Shown: positions 44,607 to 54,043, counted from the first letter of the stretch. The stretch: DNA of 64,000 bases from an uncultured Bacteroidia bacterium (GCA_943789165.1 CALSTB010000005.1:341001-405000); one strand, 5' to 3'. Numbers and translations: made by a program. The notes: a model not told the origin generated them from the sequence alone.

Positions 44607-45691
44607 GTAAGATAATTTGTACGGTTACCAACGACTTGGTCTATGATCAAAGAATGATTCGAATATGCAATTCGCTTCAGAAAGCTGGCAACGAGGTCAT
44701 TTTGGTGGGGCGACAGTTAAAGAATAGTCCGGAGTTAAAACCACAGAACTTTCGTCAACATCGTGTTCATTGCTGGTTTCACACAGGACCATTGTTCTAT
44801 TTCGAAATGAACATTCGTTTGTTTTTCTATGTAGTAGGTTGTAATCCACATATTCTTAATTCTGCCGATGTCGACACAGTGATGGCAGGTTTGTGGTACC
44901 GAAAGCTTACAAAGTTTAAATGGGTGTTTGATGCCCATGAGCATTTTACTGAAGTGCCAGAGGTGACTGATAGAAAAATGGTGAAGGCAATTTGGGCGTG
45001 GGTGGAGCTGAAAGTCTTTAAAAAAGCCCATTCTTTTTACACTGTAAGTGCTTCGATTGCAGAAATCTTTCAAAAAAAATACAAAAAAAACGTTGAGGTA
45101 ATAAGAAACGTTCCTTTACTTCGTTATAAGAATGTCGTAAAGCCTCAATCGGATTTTTCTGAAAAAGGTTTTTTAATTTATCAAGGAGCGTTGAATGAAG
45201 GTCGATGTATCGAACTTTATATCAAAGCCATGCACCAAATTGAAGCTCAACTTGTATTGGTTGGTGAAGGAGATTTGAGTGACCAGTTACGTCTGTTGGT
45301 TTCAACAGAAAAGCTGGAGCACAAGGTAACTTTTTTGGGAAAGATTTCCCCTGGAGATTTACGACATATCACGCAAAACGCACTGATGGGTTTAAATGTT
45401 CTGGAAAATAAGGGAATGAGTTACTACTACTCTTTGAGTAATAAGTGCTTCGATTATGTCCATTCATTTGTCCCCTCTATCAGTAGTAATTTCCCAGAGT
45501 ACACTAGGTTGAATGAAGAGTTTGAAGTCATGGTTTTGACTGAGCCAACTCTCGAAGGAGTTGTAAATTCTATCAAGGAATTACAATCAAATCAAGAATT
45601 GTATCTTCGCCTGCAGAAAAATTGTCAGGCCGCAGCAACTAAGTGGAACTGGGAGCAAGAAGAAATCAAGTTGTTGGCGCAATATGAGTAA
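44603..45691 (+). CDS. Glycosyltransferase, GT-B fold (GT4-like)
   Basis: 362 residues. N-terminal Rossmann half (ICTVTNDLVYDQRMIRICN) and C-terminal half with GFLIYQGALNEGRCIELYI and LVLVGEGDLSDQLR in the nucleotide-sugar binding position, plus NVLENKGMSYYYSLSNKCFDY near 265-285. Start is GTG at 44603, overlapping recQ as GTGA. The next glycosyltransferase begins 8 bp before its stop, so the two probably act in sequence on one glycan; donor and acceptor unknown. Confidence 0.87.
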   Translation: MSKIICTVTNDLVYDQRMIRICNSLQKAGNEVILVGRQLKNSPELKPQNFRQHRVHCWFHTGPLFYFEMNIRLFFYVVGCNPHILNSADVDTVMAGLWYRKLTKFKWVFDAHEHFTEVPEVTDRKMVKAIWAWVELKVFKKAHSFYTVSASIAEIFQKKYKKNVEVIRNVPLLRYKNVVKPQSDFSEKGFLIYQGALNEGRCIELYIKAMHQIEAQLVLVGEGDLSDQLRLLVSTEKLEHKVTFLGKISPGDLRHITQNALMGLNVLENKGMSYYYSLSNKCFDYVHSFVPSISSNFPEYTRLNEEFEVMVLTEPTLEGVVNSIKELQSNQELYLRLQKNCQAAATKWNWEQEEIKLLAQYE

Positions 45692-46841
45692 AAAAAGTAA
45701 TCACCTGCACGTCATTTCATTTGACGTACCGTACCCTGCCAATTATGGCGGCGTAATCGACATTTATTATAAACTGGTTGCCTTATCGGAATCTGGTGTG
45801 AAGATTCATTTACACTGTTACCAATATGGAAGGGCAGAAAGTGCTATGCTAAAAGGCGTATGTCACAGTGTAACCTATTACCGTCGAAAGGTGTTTAAGA
45901 ATCCGATTTACAACACCAAGCCATATATCGTTGCTTCTAGGAACTCCACCGCTTTGATAGAGAATTTGTTGAAGGACAAACATCCAATCTTATTTGAAGG
46001 GCTACATTCGACTTACTATCTGGCTGACAGTCGTTTAAAGAATCGATTCAAGGTGGTGAGAACGCATAACATTGAACATCATTATTATCGACATTTAGAG
46101 AAAGTCGAAAACAATCGATTCAAACGATACTTCTTCAAAGTGGAATCTGAGCGTTTGAAGAAATACGAAAGGGTCCTAAAACATGCAAATTGTATCGCAG
46201 CGATTTCACCCAACGACCATAATTACCTCAACAAAAAATATGGCAACGCCATTTTGTTATCGCCGTTTCACGTCAATAGTACCGTCTCAGTAGAAAAAGG
46301 CAAAGGCGATTTTATCCTGTATCACGGCAACTTGTCGGTTGGTGAAAACAATGAAGCTGCTTTGTATTTGTTGCGCAATGTGTTAAATGATCCTAAGTAT
46401 CCCGTGGTTATTGCGGGTAACGACCCTTCGCAAGAGTTAAAAGACAAGGTGTCAAAAATGGACCATGTGTCGCTTCAAAGCGGTATAACCTCAGAAGAGA
46501 TAAACCATTTAATATCAGATGCTCATATCAACATTTTGTACACCAATCAGGCGACTGGAATTAAATTGAAGCTGTTGAACGCACTGTTCATGGGCCGTCA
46601 TTGTATTGCCAATGCCAAAATGATTTCCAATACGGGTTTGGCAGATTTGTGTATCCAAGCGGATAATGCGAAATCGTTTAAACAAGCTATTGCGGCTTGT
46701 TGGAATGAGGCAATAGACGACGAAGCAATCGACAATAGAGCTCAAGTATTAGAAGAGCGATTTGATAATCAAAAGAACATTCAACCTTTGTTGGAAAAAC
46801 TGTTTGGTCCTAAAGTAGCTGCTGAAAAAACAAAGGCTTAA
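45684..46841 (+). CDS. Glycosyltransferase, GT-B fold (Bacteroidota family)
   Basis: 385 residues. N-terminal HVISFDVPYPANYGGVIDIYYK is the conserved beginning of a Bacteroidota glycosyltransferase group; the C-terminal half has FILYHGNLSVGENNEAALYL and NILYTNQATGIKLKLLNALFMG, the usual sugar-nucleotide region. It overlaps the previous transferase by 8 bp. Its stop shares TTAA with the convergent NarL-type regulator (4-bp overlap). Substrate unknown. Confidence 0.87.
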   Translation: MSKKSNHLHVISFDVPYPANYGGVIDIYYKLVALSESGVKIHLHCYQYGRAESAMLKGVCHSVTYYRRKVFKNPIYNTKPYIVASRNSTALIENLLKDKHPILFEGLHSTYYLADSRLKNRFKVVRTHNIEHHYYRHLEKVENNRFKRYFFKVESERLKKYERVLKHANCIAAISPNDHNYLNKKYGNAILLSPFHVNSTVSVEKGKGDFILYHGNLSVGENNEAALYLLRNVLNDPKYPVVIAGNDPSQELKDKVSKMDHVSLQSGITSEEINHLISDAHINILYTNQATGIKLKLLNALFMGRHCIANAKMISNTGLADLCIQADNAKSFKQAIAACWNEAIDDEAIDNRAQVLEERFDNQKNIQPLLEKLFGPKVAAEKTKA

Positions 46842-47479
46842 TCCACCAAGCCCATTTGTACTGCATATTTGACCAAACCTGCGGCACTTCGAACGCCAAG
46901 TTTGCTAATTAAATTTTTACGATGTGATTCGACGGTATGTGGACTGATAAACAATTTTTCCGCGATTTCGGAAGTGGTAAACTCTTGGGCAATTAAGGCC
47001 AACACCTCTTTTTCACGATCTGTAATATCCACTTCGCCGTATTCCGATTCCACTTTTCTCTTTTGTTGGAAACCTTCCATGATGCGTTGCGTCACTTCCG
47101 GACTGTAATACGTCTTTCCCCCAACAACAGTCTCAATGGCAGTTTGTAGTTCTTCAATGCCTGTATTTTTCAATACATACCCACTGGCGCCCGCTTTTAA
47201 CAGTTTCTCAATGTGGTTGCGGGAATCGTGCATGGTTAGCATTAGGACTTTAATGTCAGGATAATGTTTCACCACGTGTTTGGTCGCTTCTAAGCCATTC
47301 ATTTTAGGCATACTCATATCCATCAGAATAGCATCGACTTTCGTATCGGCAAGCACATCGATTAAATCAATTCCGTTGTTCGCTTCTCCGACCACATTAA
47401 TGTTAGGCATCGATTGTATCAGTCCTTTGATACCGTCGATGAACATCTGATGATCGTCTACAATAATTACTTTAATCAT
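46838..47479 (-). CDS. NarL/FixJ-family response regulator
   Basis: 213 residues from the ATG at 47479, which overlaps the kinase stop by 8 bp; a TTG at 47491 would add four residues. Receiver domain about 1-120 with IIVDDHQ, phospho-acceptor Asp54 (ILMDMSMPKMNG) and Lys in VLKNTG; LuxR-type helix-turn-helix about 150-213 (TDREKEVLALIAQEF, KLFISPHTVESHRKNLISKLG). Partner of the TPR kinase upstream. A 50641-50660 inverted repeat in the operon's promoter region is a plausible target. Confidence 0.94.
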   Translation of the reverse strand: MIKVIIVDDHQMFIDGIKGLIQSMPNINVVGEANNGIDLIDVLADTKVDAILMDMSMPKMNGLEATKHVVKHYPDIKVLMLTMHDSRNHIEKLLKAGASGYVLKNTGIEELQTAIETVVGGKTYYSPEVTQRIMEGFQQKRKVESEYGEVDITDREKEVLALIAQEFTTSEIAEKLFISPHTVESHRKNLISKLGVRSAAGLVKYAVQMGLVD

Positions 47480-49412
47480 GTTGCTTTTCAATAGGTACTT
47501 CTAAAATTACCGTGGTTCCTCTACCAACATACGAATCTATGTGTAAGGTACCACCAATTTTCTCGGCTCGTTTTTCTAAGTTCACTAAGCCTAAACCTCC
47601 GGATTTCTTTTTTGCTTGAAGGTCAAAACCAGTTCCATTGTCTTCAATGTGCATGTTTATTTCGTCCTCTAAACGGTTTATCTGAATGTCGATGACAGAT
47701 GCTTTTGCGTGCTTAATGGTGTTGTTTACAGCCTCTTGAACAATGCGATAAATCTCAATCTCGATATGTACAGGTAAGTTTTGGTCCATTTTGTGGCTCT
47801 TGAAATTACATCGAATCTTACCTGTCTGGTTTAATCCATCACACAATTCTTCCAAGCTCTTAACCAACCCAAAACTGGCCACCATTCCGGTACCAAGGTT
47901 GTGAGAGATGCGGCGAACTTCAACACACGCATGATCGATTAGATCTGTGGCTTTTTCATACTGTAGTTTGTTTTCTTCCTGGGCCTTATCAATTTTATCA
48001 CCTAGTGAACTAAACATGAGCTTAATGGTCGATAGCATGCTGCCAAGTCGGTCATGGAGGTCGGTTGAAATCCGAAGCCGTTCTTCTTCCTGTCCTTCTA
48101 ACATGGCATTGTAGGTTTTGATTTCTTGTTCATCTAGTAGGGTTTCAATTTTTTGTTGTGCAATTAGTTCATTGCGATGCGCCAGTCTATTGCGTTGTAC
48201 GTAATAAAAGCCTAAAACAAATAATCCTAGGGAAAGTGCGATGGTGCCAGCAATCAAATACTTCTTCTGCGCAGCTTTGGTTTTATTCTCTTGGTCTAGC
48301 AGTACTATTTGTTGTTCTTTTTTCTCTGTTTCATATTTTGTTTGCATTTCAGCCAAGCTCGACACCTTGTTTGCGTCCAATAAAGAGTCGCTTAATACGG
48401 AAAAACGTTGTTGGTAAACAAACGCCTGTTGGTAATTCCCTTTTTTATAGGCAACATCGGCCAATACTTCATAAATCGATACTGACTGTTCGACATCGCC
48501 TTGGTCTTGGGACAACGCCAACGCATTCGTTAAATAGTACTCAGCACTATCCAATTGCTCAAGTTTGTTGTAGGTGCTACCAATGTTGAATTGGACAACA
48601 CTTAGGTCTTCCATAAAACCTAAGCGTGTATAAATTCCCATTGATTCAATAAAATATGAAAGGGCTTCATCAACTTGTTTCATGTTGATATAACACACCG
48701 CAATGTTTTCGTTACATAAAGCGGTTTCATGAATGTTGCCCATTTCCTTATTAAGCCTGAGAGACTTCGAGTAACTGACTAATGCTTGAGCATATCGTCG
48801 AATATTAAAATAATAGGCACCGTAGCCTGAATGTACCCGAGCTAAACTATGAGGATTGAGGATATTATTGGCAAGAGACAAACCCTTTGATAGGTAAAAC
48901 TCTGACTTATCAAGATAACCATAATCTAAGTTTAGTAATCCAAGGTCAACATAGCTAGAGATAATCAGACTTGTGTCCTGAGTTTTTTCTGCGAGTTTTG
49001 ATTTTTGAATTAAAAGGCTCATTGCTGAGTCTGTCATACCACGTTTGTTGTAAACACTGGATAGCACTCCAGCCGTTCCAGCAGCACCACTATGGTCTTT
49101 TAACGTCTTACGTATTTGCCAGGCCTCATTTAAATATAAAGCGGCAGAATCCAGTTGCCCTTTGGCCTGATAAATGCTTCCCAATCTTTGAGAACCATAG
49201 GCAACACCTCTTTCCCAATTAATCTTTAACGATTCAGCCCGAACACGATATGAAATGTTCAGGGCAGAATCAGGTAATTGAGTTTGAATTTGAAAAGCGT
49301 GTTGCGCGTTTTTAAAAATAACACTAGTGTCAATATCGCATTTTCCTATATGCCAGGTTAAAACTAGAAAACAACATGTGACTATTGTTTTACGCATAAA
49401 TCTTTGTGTCAC
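47472..49412 (-). CDS. TPR-containing sensor histidine kinase (HisKA_3 type)
   Basis: 646 residues as read from GTG; an ATG at 49397 five codons in starts the signal peptide (MRKTIVTCCFLVLTWHIG) and is the likelier start. About seven TPR repeats in the periplasmic part (about 45-345), a transmembrane helix (about 388-408, TIALSLGLFVLGFYYV), a coiled-coil linker, then HisKA_3 with His in TDLHDRLGS (residue 448 from the ATG) and a HATPase domain with DNGTGFD. Partner of the NarL-type regulator, which it overlaps. Its start overlaps the upstream ORF's stop (GTGA). The signal is unknown. Confidence 0.93.
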   Translation of the reverse strand: MTQRFMRKTIVTCCFLVLTWHIGKCDIDTSVIFKNAQHAFQIQTQLPDSALNISYRVRAESLKINWERGVAYGSQRLGSIYQAKGQLDSAALYLNEAWQIRKTLKDHSGAAGTAGVLSSVYNKRGMTDSAMSLLIQKSKLAEKTQDTSLIISSYVDLGLLNLDYGYLDKSEFYLSKGLSLANNILNPHSLARVHSGYGAYYFNIRRYAQALVSYSKSLRLNKEMGNIHETALCNENIAVCYINMKQVDEALSYFIESMGIYTRLGFMEDLSVVQFNIGSTYNKLEQLDSAEYYLTNALALSQDQGDVEQSVSIYEVLADVAYKKGNYQQAFVYQQRFSVLSDSLLDANKVSSLAEMQTKYETEKKEQQIVLLDQENKTKAAQKKYLIAGTIALSLGLFVLGFYYVQRNRLAHRNELIAQQKIETLLDEQEIKTYNAMLEGQEEERLRISTDLHDRLGSMLSTIKLMFSSLGDKIDKAQEENKLQYEKATDLIDHACVEVRRISHNLGTGMVASFGLVKSLEELCDGLNQTGKIRCNFKSHKMDQNLPVHIEIEIYRIVQEAVNNTIKHAKASVIDIQINRLEDEINMHIEDNGTGFDLQAKKKSGGLGLVNLEKRAEKIGGTLHIDSYVGRGTTVILEVPIEKQHD

Positions 49413-50125
49413 GAACCTTGTAGAGGCACTTCAGGATAGACAAAATATTCTGCTGCTTCTGGATTTATGATACCAATTCTTTCGGCAAGTTCTGCTTGGG
49501 TTGCAGGATTTGAAACATCTAAAGGTAGCATGATTGCTGAGGCATTCTTTACCCCATGGTTCGTTGTGCTCTGGGCCGTAGTACAATTGATAACAGTTCC
49601 ATTTGTTTCGGCGTTTAATCTAAGCTCGTCTTCTGGGTTGGTGTTGGCAATGATGAAAACAAACTTTTGCAGTGAACTACTCGGATTTTGTGGTTGATTC
49701 GCTAAAACCACACATCTTGGTTGGTATAACTCATAATGTGGGTCGTCCATCGTTTTGTCAGCAGACTTATTCACCTTACCAATTGACTTTTCATCGCCAT
49801 TACCTGAATTGTATATTTTAACATAATCTGGAATGATAGGTTGTCCATTTGGGTCCATAGTCGGAAAGAACATTTCTAAATGGTATGAACTAACTGTATT
49901 GGTCGTAATAGGGTTTTGGTCGTTGTACGAATAGGAATATACAACCGTAACAATATCATTACCCTCAGGATCCGTATGGGTATTATACGATTCTTGGTTA
50001 ATGGTTACCCCAGCAGGGGAGTCGTATAATTCTACGCAAGCAAGTATGTAGTGATAGGTAGGGTTGTCATAATCTACAATGTGATAAGTGCCTACTCTAA
50101 TCGGTGCGGTTCCCATGTTTTCCAT
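49409..50125 (-). CDS. Unrecognised protein translationally linked to the TPR kinase
   Basis: 238 residues, no signal peptide or membrane helix. Beta-rich sequence with Tyr-rich N-terminus (YHIVDYDNPTYHYILACVEL), NHGVKNASAIMLPL and a C-terminal ERIGIINPEAAEYFVYPEV. No family recognised. It ends overlapping the kinase start and begins 50 bp after the FN3-like secreted gene, so it sits in the kinase operon and may supply its signal or be a target. Could be an intracellular ligand-binding or scaffold protein; no evidence decides. Confidence 0.65.
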   Translation of the reverse strand: MENMGTAPIRVGTYHIVDYDNPTYHYILACVELYDSPAGVTINQESYNTHTDPEGNDIVTVVYSYSYNDQNPITTNTVSSYHLEMFFPTMDPNGQPIIPDYVKIYNSGNGDEKSIGKVNKSADKTMDDPHYELYQPRCVVLANQPQNPSSSLQKFVFIIANTNPEDELRLNAETNGTVINCTTAQSTTNHGVKNASAIMLPLDVSNPATQAELAERIGIINPEAAEYFVYPEVPLQGS

Positions 50126-50175
50126 AATGTCTAAATCTTAGTTTTTTTTTAGTTTCCCAAATCTAATGATTTTAA

Positions 50176-50556
50176 CTAATCGTTCTCGGTTTGAGCAATA
50201 TTCATGTTTTCTGGAGATTCACAGGTGGTCGAGTATTGTGTTCCGTCCATGCACACTACTGTAACTTTATAAGTAGCTAAATAATTGATAGTATCTAAAT
50301 CCTCATACATATATACTTTGCTATGGTATGTAGACCCTGCAGCTGGTTGTGACGCAATTCTTTCAAATGTGATACCATCGAGGCTTCTCTCAAAGACAAA
50401 GTAACTTGTGTTAACCTCGTTGGTTGATTCCCATTTAACAATGGTTATGCCATCTTCTATCGATGTGCTCACTTGAAGTTGGTTAGAAATTCCTTGGGCA
50501 CAAATGATTTGACTCATTGTGAAAAGTAAAGCGAAAGTGAATGTAAGTGTTTTCAT
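50176..50556 (-). CDS. Small secreted FN3-like protein
   Basis: 126 residues. Signal peptide about 1-21 (SQIICAQ) followed by one fibronectin-like domain with WESTNEVNTSYFVFERSLDG and FERIAS, the pattern seen just before T9SS tails in large secreted proteins, but without any such tail here. First gene of the minus-strand operon with 49409-50125, the TPR kinase and its regulator. A CATCTTTG box (50587-50594, one mismatch) lies upstream. It could act as a periplasmic partner of the TPR sensor domain. Confidence 0.75.
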   Translation of the reverse strand: MKTLTFTFALLFTMSQIICAQGISNQLQVSTSIEDGITIVKWESTNEVNTSYFVFERSLDGITFERIASQPAAGSTYHSKVYMYEDLDTINYLATYKVTVVCMDGTQYSTTCESPENMNIAQTEND

Positions 50557-50586
50557 ATCTGTGTGTTTTTAATGTTTTTGACAACA

Positions 50587-50594
50587 CAAAGATG
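50587..50594 (-). promoter_or_regulatory. -7-like box of the TPR-kinase operon
   Basis: Minus-strand CATCTTTG, one mismatch from TAnnTTTG, lies 31 nt before the ATG at 50556. Confidence 0.35.
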
Positions 50595-50623
50595 CGAGCG
50601 CAAAAAGGCGATTTCTTAACGGT

Positions 50624-50666
50624 TATCCGTGAAAAGCCAATATCCCTGATTTCAGGGATACGGATA
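50624..50666. promoter_or_regulatory. Nested inverted repeat (candidate operator) between kinase operon and subtilase
   Basis: Inner arms TATCCCTGA (50641-50649) and TCAGGGATA (50652-50660) are a perfect 9-bp repeat with a 2-bp gap. Outer arms TATCCGT (50624-50630) and ACGGATA (50660-50666) are also exact complements. Four TATCC-type half-sites are thus arrayed about symmetrically between the two divergent -7 boxes. Confidence 0.6.
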
Positions 50667-50703
50667 TTTTGATACTGATTTTCTGAAGATTCACTTATTG
50701 TAA

Positions 50704-50711
50704 TACCTTTG
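50704..50711 (+). promoter_or_regulatory. -7 promoter box of the T9SS subtilase (leaderless)
   Basis: TACCTTTG matches TAnnTTTG and ends 5 nt before the ATG at 50716. Confidence 0.6.
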
Positions 50712-50715
50712 GTGG

Positions 50716-52794
50716 ATGTCGTTTAAATACGTATTCGTCGTACTTTTTGTTGCTATTTCATTTAACGGATTGGCGCAGCAGAAAATCAATTCAGGTGATG
50801 CTGAATTGTCCAATAAACAATCATTACTTATTAAGGTTACCCCCGACTTTGATATTTGTATTCTCGAAGATTTAGGCGCAAACATTGGTTCTCAAGTAGG
50901 ACAGATACTAACGGTATATTGTTCTAGTAAAGATTTATACGATCTAAAACATTGCCAAGGTGTCTTATCTATACAAAACGCAAAAACGCTTCAACCTAAT
51001 ATGAATAGGGCTATTCCAGATATGCGTGTTGATAGCGTCTATCAAGGATATCGCTTGAAATCTGGATATACAGGAAAAGGTGTTTTAATTGGTATAACCG
51101 ATTGGGGGTTCGACTATGGTCATCCAAACTTTTACGAGACATCTCTCCAAAATAGTAGGATTGTGGCTGCTTGGGATCAGTTCAAAACGAGCGGACCTAC
51201 TCCTGTTGATTTTCAGTACGGAACAGAATACAATTCAGAAGCGACAATTTTACAAGCGCAATCTGATACAGCTGGTTTATATGATTACGCATATCACGGA
51301 AGTCATGTAGCCGGCATCGCTGGAGGCAGCGGTGCAGGAACCAACTATCGCGGAGTTGCGTATGAAGCAAATTTCCTGATGGTGTCATTGCGTTTAGATG
51401 AAGCTGGAGCGTTGGATGCCTTTGCATGGATGAAGGCAAAAGCGGATGAATTACAGATGCGACTGGTCGTAAACATGAGTTGGGGTTTGTACCACATCGG
51501 CTCTATGGACGGCACTGGTTTACTATCTGAAGCCATTGATGCGTATTCAAAACAAGGCGTCATTTTTGTCACTTCAGCTGGGAATAACGGCGGTGAAACA
51601 TTTCATATTCAAAAAGACTTTGCCAATGACACCGTGCATTCAGGTATTGGCTTCGATTCGTATACAAATCCTTTGCTGTGGGGACAATCCATCAGTATGT
51701 GGGGAGAACAAGGTGAAATTTTTAATGTGGAGTTATTGGTTATGAAGAATAACAACGAGGTTGTGTATACGACACCAACTTATACTACCAGTAAAGATTT
51801 TAGTTACGTCGACACCTTTTTGGTTGTTGACAACGACACGGTGTTTTACAACATTAGTGCAACAAATGCGTATGAGTTTAATGATCGGCCGACCATGCGA
51901 TTGCGGGTGCGAGAACGAAGCAGCGAGTACAAAGTTGCAATGCGTTCTTTCGCGGAAAAGGGCGTGGTCCATTATTGGAATGTGGTTGAATTGACGAACG
52001 ACGCTGGAAATTGGGGCGGCAGATTTGAAGACTGGCTGCCGACTTGGGACAAAGGGAATGATGACTATAGTCTTGGCGATCCAGCCTCTACAGAATCTGT
52101 CATTGCTGTAGCCGCGCATACGTCTGAAATTCGCCTGCAAAATGGCAATATTGTCGGTGGTCGACAAGCAAACTTTACGAGCAAGGGGCCGACTTTGGAT
52201 GGAAGAAGGAAGCCAGATATATCAGCACCTGGAGTCAGTGTGGCTTCTTCGGTTTCTTCCTTTACAACACAAAATTATACCTTATTAGAGTCGGTTAACT
52301 TCAATGGCAAGGAATATCCATTTACCAGAATATCTGGAACATCTATGGCTTCTCCTGGAGTTGCAGGAGTGGTTGCATTGATGCTCCAAGCAAATCCAGG
52401 GTTGATGTATGTCGACGTTAAAAAGATCCTACAATTATCAGCTAGGCTAGACAACAACACTGGAGTTATAACAGATACAAGCGACCTGTCATGGGGCTGG
52501 GGGAAAGTCAACGCCAGTGTAGCAGTGCGCATCGCCGAATCATGGGTGCCGACTATAATCGTCCCTTATATTGAATCGCACACACTTTATCCTAATCCGG
52601 CATCCAATCGACTATTCATTGGAACGACTGAAGTTTTGTCCTGCACGGTGTATGCAATGGACGGACGAGTGGTTTTGGACGGTGAAATAGACGACCTTAA
52701 AGGAATGGATATAAGTAGTTTGGTAGCAGGAACCTATTTGGTCAGGTTTAATGAGTCTGACCTCGATCCACAAAAAATTATTGTTATTCGCTAA
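50716..52794 (+). CDS. Secreted S8 subtilase with T9SS type A sorting domain
   Basis: 692 residues. Signal peptide about 1-21 (FNGLAQ), prodomain-like region, catalytic domain with Asp129 (GITDWGFDYGHP), His194 (YHGSHVAGIAGG), Asn in SAGNNGG and Ser543 (SGTSMASPGVAG). A beta-rich insert (about 300-440) separates the Asn and Ser blocks. The C-terminal 70 residues (LYPNPASNRLFIG to IIVIR) are a type A T9SS tail. Divergent from the TPR-kinase operon across the 50624-50666 inverted repeat, which may couple its expression to that system. Confidence 0.94.
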   Translation: MSFKYVFVVLFVAISFNGLAQQKINSGDAELSNKQSLLIKVTPDFDICILEDLGANIGSQVGQILTVYCSSKDLYDLKHCQGVLSIQNAKTLQPNMNRAIPDMRVDSVYQGYRLKSGYTGKGVLIGITDWGFDYGHPNFYETSLQNSRIVAAWDQFKTSGPTPVDFQYGTEYNSEATILQAQSDTAGLYDYAYHGSHVAGIAGGSGAGTNYRGVAYEANFLMVSLRLDEAGALDAFAWMKAKADELQMRLVVNMSWGLYHIGSMDGTGLLSEAIDAYSKQGVIFVTSAGNNGGETFHIQKDFANDTVHSGIGFDSYTNPLLWGQSISMWGEQGEIFNVELLVMKNNNEVVYTTPTYTTSKDFSYVDTFLVVDNDTVFYNISATNAYEFNDRPTMRLRVRERSSEYKVAMRSFAEKGVVHYWNVVELTNDAGNWGGRFEDWLPTWDKGNDDYSLGDPASTESVIAVAAHTSEIRLQNGNIVGGRQANFTSKGPTLDGRRKPDISAPGVSVASSVSSFTTQNYTLLESVNFNGKEYPFTRISGTSMASPGVAGVVALMLQANPGLMYVDVKKILQLSARLDNNTGVITDTSDLSWGWGKVNASVAVRIAESWVPTIIVPYIESHTLYPNPASNRLFIGTTEVLSCTVYAMDGRVVLDGEIDDLKGMDISSLVAGTYLVRFNESDLDPQKIIVIR

Positions 52795-52802
52795 CCATTT
52801 GA

Positions 52803-54041
52803 TTGTTGAGCATTTTGAGTCTGTCCAGTAAACAACAAAATATCGTTCGAATTGTCCTAGCCACATTAGTTGGATTGGCGTTTGTCTTTGAATTGATACG
52901 TGATTGTCAACGTGACGGTGATTTTATGGGATATATCAACGCTGGTAACGCAGTGATTAACCAAACACACATTTACGCGGATTACCTAAATACGTGGCCG
53001 CCGTTTTTTGCTATTTTCTCAGTACCCTTGGCGTGGGGTCATGCGGTGAGTCCAATTATAATCCGACTGATTTGGCTTATTGGTATTATCGTGTCGTGGT
53101 ACTTTATTGCCAAATGGACTGTTCGCATTTCGACGGGATCGACATTAACCTTCAAGCCAACAAACGAAAATGCACGCATTTGGTTTCTTGACTGGCGCGT
53201 GTTTTTGCCATTTCTATTTGTGTTACGGTTTATCATTGATGACTTATCCAACATCCAAATAAATTCATTCATTTTACTATCCTGTTTGTATGCTATTCAT
53301 TGTTATCTACATGAAAGACACATCACTGCAGGCATTATACTTGGTATCATTATCTCATTAAAAGTATATCCCATATTCCTGTTGTTTTTCTTTGTGTACA
53401 AACGTGCATATAAAACGACGGCTATATCACTTTTAATCATTGGCCTGACTACATTGATTTCATTGTTGATATTCGGTTGGGATGTTGGTGTACAATATTA
53501 TACGGACTGGATTCAAAACAAAGCAATGGGGGAGACCATACTGACCCATAAAAACCAATCTATCTTTCCTTGGTTCGAGGGATTACTGACAGATCAAAGT
53601 CGAGGTCTGGATATCCGTTACAACGTATTAAGTCTAACCGCAGCATGGTCCAAAAAGATAACGTATATCGTTATTGGTTCTGCTGCTTTATATATTGCGT
53701 GGTTGTTTAGAAAGGGCAATAGTCGATATAGTGTTGTTGGACAATTCGCCTTTGTTTTGGCTGCTATTCCTATTTTGTCGCCACTTGCATGGAAATACTA
53801 TTTTGTGTTTTTATTTCCTTTACTTTTCATTCAATTCAATTATTTGCTACAAACGCGCACCAAAGGAGTCACTCGCTTACTCTTTATCGTCTCAATCGCG
53901 CTCGCTATTTTGTCTACAGACGGATTATTGGGTGTGTGGTTCTCCGATGTGTTAGAAGTGTTCGGTTGTGTGACTTGGGCCACAATACTGTTGTTGGTGA
54001 GTTATTTAGTTCAGGAAAAGGGGATGGCACATACGGATTAA
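52803..54041 (+). CDS. GT87/DUF2029-family membrane glycosyltransferase
   Basis: 412 residues, about ten transmembrane helices. Family signs: NTWPPFFAIFSVPLAW in the first extracytoplasmic loop, ISLKVYPIFLLFFF and ILSPLAWKYYFVFLFPLLF. GT87 enzymes add mannose-like sugars from polyprenyl-phosphate carriers outside the membrane. Start is TTG at 52803 (a second TTG follows), 8 nt after the subtilase stop; next Met is about residue 42. Convergent with the propeller lipoprotein gene, 2 nt apart. Donor unknown. Confidence 0.85.
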   Translation: MLSILSLSSKQQNIVRIVLATLVGLAFVFELIRDCQRDGDFMGYINAGNAVINQTHIYADYLNTWPPFFAIFSVPLAWGHAVSPIIIRLIWLIGIIVSWYFIAKWTVRISTGSTLTFKPTNENARIWFLDWRVFLPFLFVLRFIIDDLSNIQINSFILLSCLYAIHCYLHERHITAGIILGIIISLKVYPIFLLFFFVYKRAYKTTAISLLIIGLTTLISLLIFGWDVGVQYYTDWIQNKAMGETILTHKNQSIFPWFEGLLTDQSRGLDIRYNVLSLTAAWSKKITYIVIGSAALYIAWLFRKGNSRYSVVGQFAFVLAAIPILSPLAWKYYFVFLFPLLFIQFNYLLQTRTKGVTRLLFIVSIALAILSTDGLLGVWFSDVLEVFGCVTWATILLLVSYLVQEKGMAHTD

Positions 54042-54043
54042 GA

